From: Treponema sp.
Lineage (GTDB): Bacteria; Spirochaetota; Spirochaetia; Treponematales; Breznakiellaceae
NCBI GenBank assembly: GCA_031288575.1
Contig: JAITRD010000226.1
Coordinates: 1-10,061 of the forward strand
DNA length: 10,061 nt
Direction: 5' to 3'
Shown: positions 6,482 through 10,061 of the stretch, piece by piece
How the letters are laid out: the number at the start of each line of letters is the position of its first letter
Numbering within the stretch: position 1 is the stretch's first letter
Notes under the pieces: model-generated
Database searches by the model: none
The model's input: only the letters and a program-made list of their open reading frames with translations
Told to the model about the DNA's origin: nothing
Program-made: the position numbers and the translations under genes

Positions 6482-7987
6482 TTGAGCGGGCTTTTACAAG
6501 CGCCGGACCCGGTTATGGAGAATCTCTACCGCCGGGTGGAGCAGACCCTGGGAATAAGGGCCGCCGGGGAAGCTCTGGAAAAATTACGGAACCATTTGGA
6601 ACAGCAGTACGGCCCGGACTGTTTTGCCGCCCCGGACTTTTATGAGCGGATCCTTTCCTTTCCCGAGGATATCTTCACCGCCGCCCGGCTTTTAACGATC
6701 AATGAAACCTATTTTTTCCGCGAAGAGGCCCATTTCGAGCTTTTCCGGCAGGAATTGCTTCCCCGCTTGGGCCGGCTTAACCGGCCTATACGGATATGTT
6801 CCGCGGCGACCTCCATCGGCTGCGAAGCCTACAGCCTGGCCATGGCGGCGGACGATTATAGCCGGACGGTGCATCCCCTTCGTTTCGGGATTGACGCCTT
6901 TGATATCAACCCCGAAGCTATCGCAACCGCCAAAAAAGGCCGCTATACGGAGAATTCCCTCCGGGATGACGGGGCCCGCTGGAAATCCCTCCTGGACCGT
7001 TATACCCGGCCTGAAGGGCCGGATTTTACCGTCGATCCCCTTTTACAGGCCCGGGTCCGTTTTTATACCCATAACCTCCTGGACGGCCTTATGGGAAACC
7101 GTTACGACCTTATTTTTTTCCGGAATGCTTTTATCTATTTTTCCGCGGATAAGCGCGTCATAATCCTTGACCGCCTGGCGGAGGCCCTTTTTAACGGGGC
7201 TTTCCTGGTGTTGGGGGCCTCCGAAACCCCGGCGGTGAGCCATCCCCTTCTCGAAAGCCAATATGCCCGGGACGCTTTTTATTTCCGGAAAGTTCCGGCA
7301 AAAACACAGGCCGCGCCCCGGGAAGGGCCGCCGATCGCGGCCGATCCTCCCTTGGCGGCGATAACGAGCCGGGACGATTCCCCTGTGCCTCCGGCACGGC
7401 CCGCCGGCAAATCCCCTTCCGGTTCGCCCCCCGCCCACCGGCCCCGGAAAAAGGCCTTAATATCCCCGCCGGAGCCGGAGGAAATCGCCGTGCTTATCGC
7501 CGACCATGCCGGGGGATATCCCATAGCGGAGAAACTGCCGGAACTGCTCAGGGAAGCCGCGGAGAAGACGGCGCGCCGGCCCGAGGGAAATAATCCCGAA
7601 TTTTCCGGGAACGACCTTTTTGCCGGGGTGATTTATCTTTTAGGCCAGGAAAATTTCTCCGGGACGGATAAATTGCTTTCTTTTATCGAAGCATACCACC
7701 CCTCGGCTTTTACCTATTTTCTGCGGGGGGAATACCACTATTTTAAACAGCAGAAAAAAGAAGCCGAGGCGAGCTACAAAGAAGCGGCCGGTAAAAACGA
7801 TGCCTTTTGGCCGGCCTTTTACCGGCTCTGCATCCTCGCCGCGGAGGGAAACCCGGTTCAATACGCGTATAAAATCCGCAAAGCCCTGGAAAGCATCCAG
7901 CGGGGAAAGGATTTCCGCTACGAGGTTTTTATCGGGGGCTTTTCCCCGGATTATTACCGGCGGACCCTGGAGAAACGCTTAAGCTAG
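6482..7987 (+). CDS. cheR: CheR receptor methyltransferase with C-terminal TPR-like extension
   Basis: CheR transfers methyl groups from S-adenosylmethionine to receptor glutamates, opposing CheB. This protein has 501 residues against about 280 for simple CheR. Residues 12-95 form the helical CheR_N region, ending in TINETYFFREEAHF, the hallmark N-E-T-Y-F-F-R motif. The SAM domain (about 100-270) shows CSAATSIGCEAYSLAM (106-121, motif I), FDINPEAI (140-147), FFRNAFIYF (212-220) and LVLGASE (242-248). Residues 272-330 are a Pro/Arg/Ser-rich linker. Residues 370-501 are helical and TPR-like (AFTYFLRGEYHYF with EAEASYKEAAGKN) and end in GGFSPDYYRRTLEKRL, a tail I recall from CheR-TPR fusions. 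Motif I has I-G-C-E-A-Y where T-G-E-E-P-Y is common. The TTG start at 6482 has AGGGG 6 nt upstream; the first ATG (6515) lacks a ribosome site. It follows cheB by 10 nt. Confidence 0.93.
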   Translation: MSGLLQAPDPVMENLYRRVEQTLGIRAAGEALEKLRNHLEQQYGPDCFAAPDFYERILSFPEDIFTAARLLTINETYFFREEAHFELFRQELLPRLGRLNRPIRICSAATSIGCEAYSLAMAADDYSRTVHPLRFGIDAFDINPEAIATAKKGRYTENSLRDDGARWKSLLDRYTRPEGPDFTVDPLLQARVRFYTHNLLDGLMGNRYDLIFFRNAFIYFSADKRVIILDRLAEALFNGAFLVLGASETPAVSHPLLESQYARDAFYFRKVPAKTQAAPREGPPIAADPPLAAITSRDDSPVPPARPAGKSPSGSPPAHRPRKKALISPPEPEEIAVLIADHAGGYPIAEKLPELLREAAEKTARRPEGNNPEFSGNDLFAGVIYLLGQENFSGTDKLLSFIEAYHPSAFTYFLRGEYHYFKQQKKEAEASYKEAAGKNDAFWPAFYRLCILAAEGNPVQYAYKIRKALESIQRGKDFRYEVFIGGFSPDYYRRTLEKRLS

Positions 7988-7988
7988 G

Positions 7989-8068
7989 GCCTGAAAATTG
8001 CCTTTTCTTCTCTATTACCCAATCCTACATTCCGATAAGGGTATAAGAGGTATCTATGATTTTCAGGC
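7989..8068. repeat. 10-bp inverted repeat flanking the cheR-receptor gap
   Basis: GCCTGAAAAT (7989-7998) and ATTTTCAGGC (8059-8068) are perfect reverse complements, 60 nt apart. The left arm starts one base after the cheR stop and the right arm lies directly after the receptor ATG. In a read-through transcript the pair would enclose the receptor ribosome site and start codon in one loop. Transcripts starting near 8045 would lack the left arm. Confidence 0.55.
8031..8038 (+). promoter_or_regulatory. Possible sigma-28 (FliA) -10 element before the receptor gene
   Basis: TCCGATAA matches the motility sigma factor -10 consensus GCCGATAA at 7 of 8. The expected TAAA about 15 nt upstream is not present (the sequence there is CTAT/TATT), so the promoter is incomplete by consensus. 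A start near 8045 would place the AGAGG ribosome site (8046-8050) at the very 5' end. Receptor genes are typical sigma-28 targets, which raises the prior. Confidence 0.35.
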
Positions 8069-9231
8069 GCTTAAAAATCACCGCCAAGTTACTGATCTCC
8101 GGCTTGGTTTTCCTCCTGCCCCTTGGGGTTATGCTTTTTATAATTTTAGGAAGCATCAGGGTATCGGCCTCATCCCTCTTTTTTATAGGCCTTACGCTGC
8201 TGTCCGCCTTTTTTGTTACCCTTATGAACGCGGCTGAGGCGGGCCGATCCGCTAAAAGCCTGAAACAGCTTTTTTGGGGCCTGGAAAATAACGACCTGTC
8301 CATGAATTTGGAGGTCCAGTCCCAGGATGAATTTGGCGAACTTACGACCGCGTTTAACCGTTTCCTCTCCCGGCTCAAAAAGACCTTTAATTCTTTTTAC
8401 CAAAACGCAAACCTGGTTTCTTCTTCGGTCTTCGACCTTTCTTCTTCGGCCAAGGAAATCACTACCACCGCCAATGAACAGGCTGCCAGCGTGTCGGAAA
8501 TTGTAAGCACCATGGAAAACAGCAAAAAACTTTCGGAGCAGATGGCGGTAAAAACCGCGGAGGTGGCGGGGCTGGCTAAACAAACTGAAGAGTTAAGCCG
8601 GAAAGGGGCGGAACTGCGGGACGTGAATCAGGACATGATGGAAGAAATTCGGGCCCAGAACGGGAAGATCATCAGCGAAATCAGGAATCTGACCGACATG
8701 ATCCTCCGGATAAACGAGGCTATTAGCATCATCGACAGCATTGCGGACCAAACAAAACTTATCGCCTTTAACGCTTCCCTGGAAGCTTCCTCCTCCGGAG
8801 AGGTGGGGGCCCGGTTTTCGGTGGTGGCCGGGGAAATCCGGCGTTTTGCGGACAATGTGGTAGATTCGACCACGGAAATAAAACAAAAAATTGAAGAAGT
8901 TCAGGCGGCTTCCCAAAGCCTTATCGCCGAAGCAAACAACGGATCCAAGCAGATTGATCAAAGTTATGAACGGATGGTTGAACAAAAAGCGGTTTTTGAA
9001 AATATCGTAAAAAATTCCCAAAACGTCGCTACCCGGTCCCAGCAGATTTCCAATCTAAGCAAACAACAGGAATACGCTTCTTCGCAAATTTTTGCCACCC
9101 TTAAGGAAATTTCCGCGGGGGTAAAGCAATTTGTAACCGCCACGGCGTCTACCTCAAAAATAGCGGATAAGCTCAACGTTATGTCCGCGGAACTGCAGGG
9201 CGTGGTAGGAAAATACCAAATCCGGCAATAA
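8056..9231 (+). CDS. Methyl-accepting chemotaxis protein lacking a ligand-binding domain
   Basis: Encodes 391 residues. Two hydrophobic helices (12-32 and 40-58) are joined by only about 8 residues (GSIRVSAS), so there is no room for an extracytoplasmic sensor. A HAMP-like region follows (60-112; NDLSMNLEVQSQDEFGEL), then the coiled-coil signalling domain to about 388. The hairpin tip is IADQTKLIAFNASLEASSSG (229-248). Compared with Tsr-type tips, the Arg of EAARAG is Ser246 and the Asn of QTN is Lys234. Probable methylation sites are TTANEQAAS (137-145, E141/Q142) and SKQQEYASS (335-343), fitting the CheR and CheB encoded upstream. There is no C-terminal NWETF docking pentapeptide; the chain ends KYQIRQ. 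AGAGG lies 5 nt before ATG 8056. It probably senses membrane, cytoplasmic or energy-state signals, or pairs with another receptor; this is inference. Confidence 0.9.
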   Translation: MIFRRLKITAKLLISGLVFLLPLGVMLFIILGSIRVSASSLFFIGLTLLSAFFVTLMNAAEAGRSAKSLKQLFWGLENNDLSMNLEVQSQDEFGELTTAFNRFLSRLKKTFNSFYQNANLVSSSVFDLSSSAKEITTTANEQAASVSEIVSTMENSKKLSEQMAVKTAEVAGLAKQTEELSRKGAELRDVNQDMMEEIRAQNGKIISEIRNLTDMILRINEAISIIDSIADQTKLIAFNASLEASSSGEVGARFSVVAGEIRRFADNVVDSTTEIKQKIEEVQAASQSLIAEANNGSKQIDQSYERMVEQKAVFENIVKNSQNVATRSQQISNLSKQQEYASSQIFATLKEISAGVKQFVTATASTSKIADKLNVMSAELQGVVGKYQIRQ

Positions 9232-9235
9232 CCGC

Positions 9236-9255
9236 TATGCCTTGGGCCGGGCATA
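9236..9255. other. Small hairpin between the two receptor genes
   Basis: TATGCC (9236-9241) pairs with GGCATA (9250-9255) over an 8-nt loop, four bases after the receptor stop. There is no T-run after it, so it is more likely an mRNA-stability or partial-attenuation element, or nothing, than an intrinsic terminator. No promoter was recognised between here and 9307. Confidence 0.3.
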
Positions 9256-9306
9256 AATTCCGCCGGATTGCGGGGCCTTCATGGTAAAAAAAGACAAGGA
9301 GATTTT

Positions 9307-10061
9307 ATGATAACTTTGGAAGATCGGATACGCCGGGAAGAACGGGACGGAGAGGTGATTATCAACTATTTCCGCATCGCCCTGGCAGTAATATATATAA
9401 CGGGAATGACAACGATTTCCTCGGTGCAGCATATAAAAGGCCACGGCGCGCTGCCCCTGCAGGCTTATTGCGGGCCGGTTCTTCTCCTTTGCGAATCGGT
9501 AATCCTCTTTTTTTATTTACGGAAGCAAAAAATATTACCTCCCTGGCTTAAATATCTTAATGTGGTTCTGGACATGACGATCATTTCACTTTCCATATAT
9601 ATGAACGGGACTTTCCCCGACATTTTAATGCCCATTTCTTTTTTATCCATCCATGCGCTTATTTATGTCATGTTAATTATCATGGGGGCTTTCCGGTACA
9701 ATGTCCGCTGCGCTTTTTTTTCGGGGATCTACGCCGGCGCCCTTTATGCGGTGGTGATTATCCTTAACCGGCACGTTATTGACGTGCCCTACAGCGCCCT
9801 GGTAGGGGAAAGGGAATTTCCGGTGTCTTTTCCCCTTTACAACGAAACCTTCCGGATAATAGCCTGTATCTTTGGAGGAATTGTTACGGGCATCGCCTGC
9901 AAACGCCACCAGGCGCTGCTCAATAATATGCTCAAAACCGAGGCGGAAGCGGCGGAAACGACCTCCAAAACGGTCGCGCAAACCAGGGAAATCGCCAAAA
10001 CTATCCAGGAATCCACCAACGATATCTTCCACTCCTCTAAGGACATCTTCACCACCGCCAA
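9307..10061 (+). CDS. Receptor-like protein with six-helix membrane sensor (3'-truncated by window end)
   Basis: An open frame of 251 codons runs off the window with no stop. AAGGAG at 9296-9301 lies 5 nt before ATG 9307. A charged cytoplasmic N-terminus (MITLEDRIRREERDGE) precedes six hydrophobic helices at about 18-40, 53-71, 82-99, 106-128, 132-153 and 182-198, an integral sensor of MASE-like layout with no large periplasmic loop. A coiled-coil segment follows (203-251), rich in Ala/Thr/Glu. Its last residues, DIFHSSKDIFTTA, resemble VFDLSSSAKEITTTA (125-139) in the preceding receptor, just before that protein's methylation site. This suggests a chemoreceptor signalling domain joined directly to the membrane sensor without HAMP. 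The alternative is an adenylate or diguanylate cyclase, which also use such N-termini. It follows the first receptor by 75 nt and is probably co-transcribed. Confidence 0.75.
   Translation, partial: MITLEDRIRREERDGEVIINYFRIALAVIYITGMTTISSVQHIKGHGALPLQAYCGPVLLLCESVILFFYLRKQKILPPWLKYLNVVLDMTIISLSIYMNGTFPDILMPISFLSIHALIYVMLIIMGAFRYNVRCAFFSGIYAGALYAVVIILNRHVIDVPYSALVGEREFPVSFPLYNETFRIIACIFGGIVTGIACKRHQALLNNMLKTEAEAAETTSKTVAQTREIAKTIQESTNDIFHSSKDIFTTA

Noticed and set aside
7998..8237. A 79-codon plus-strand frame starting just after cheR.
   Set aside because: It overlaps the receptor start in another frame, has no ribosome site, and the receptor frame has clear protein motifs.

Overview
The window looks like a chromosomal segment of a spirochaete, most likely a Treponema-type organism with moderately high GC. 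The grounds are indirect: two proteins with spirochaete-style lipobox signal peptides, a 7TMR-DISM hybrid kinase, receptor tips of the 'QTKLIAFNA' type, and an overall gene mix that fits the group. This assignment is inference from sequence style; no search was run.

Left end (1-370): the first 49 codons of a type IIA topoisomerase A subunit, probably gyrA, run leftward out of the window. Its leader contains a four-copy imperfect tandem repeat (unit ATAAAAGGTCTTT) behind a plausible sigma-70 promoter. Divergent from it (371-3733) is a large hybrid sensor kinase with a lipoprotein-type signal peptide, an extracytoplasmic beta-rich domain, seven membrane helices, HisKA, HATPase, a receiver-like domain without an acceptor Asp, a true receiver and a C-terminal Hpt. 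A hairpin separates it from a convergent small lipoprotein of unknown function (3765-4358, minus).

Right part (4500-10061): a chemotaxis cluster, all on the plus strand. A near-consensus promoter (TTGACA, then TATAGT) lies 20 bases before cheW. The order is cheW, a divergent short CheW-like gene, cheB, a long cheR with a C-terminal TPR-like extension, a small receptor with almost no extracytoplasmic region, and a second receptor-like gene with a six-helix membrane sensor that is cut by the window end. Spacing is tight (12 nt, 4-nt overlap, 10 nt, 68 nt, 75 nt).

Inferred logic: CheR methylates and CheB demethylates the receptors, and the two CheW-type proteins couple receptors to a kinase. 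No CheA or CheY is seen, so the kinase must come from elsewhere in the genome or from beyond the right edge. Both receptors appear to sense something in or at the membrane or cytoplasm rather than a periplasmic ligand. No tRNA, rRNA, CRISPR array, insertion sequence or phage gene was recognised. No stretch above 300 bases lacks a gene.
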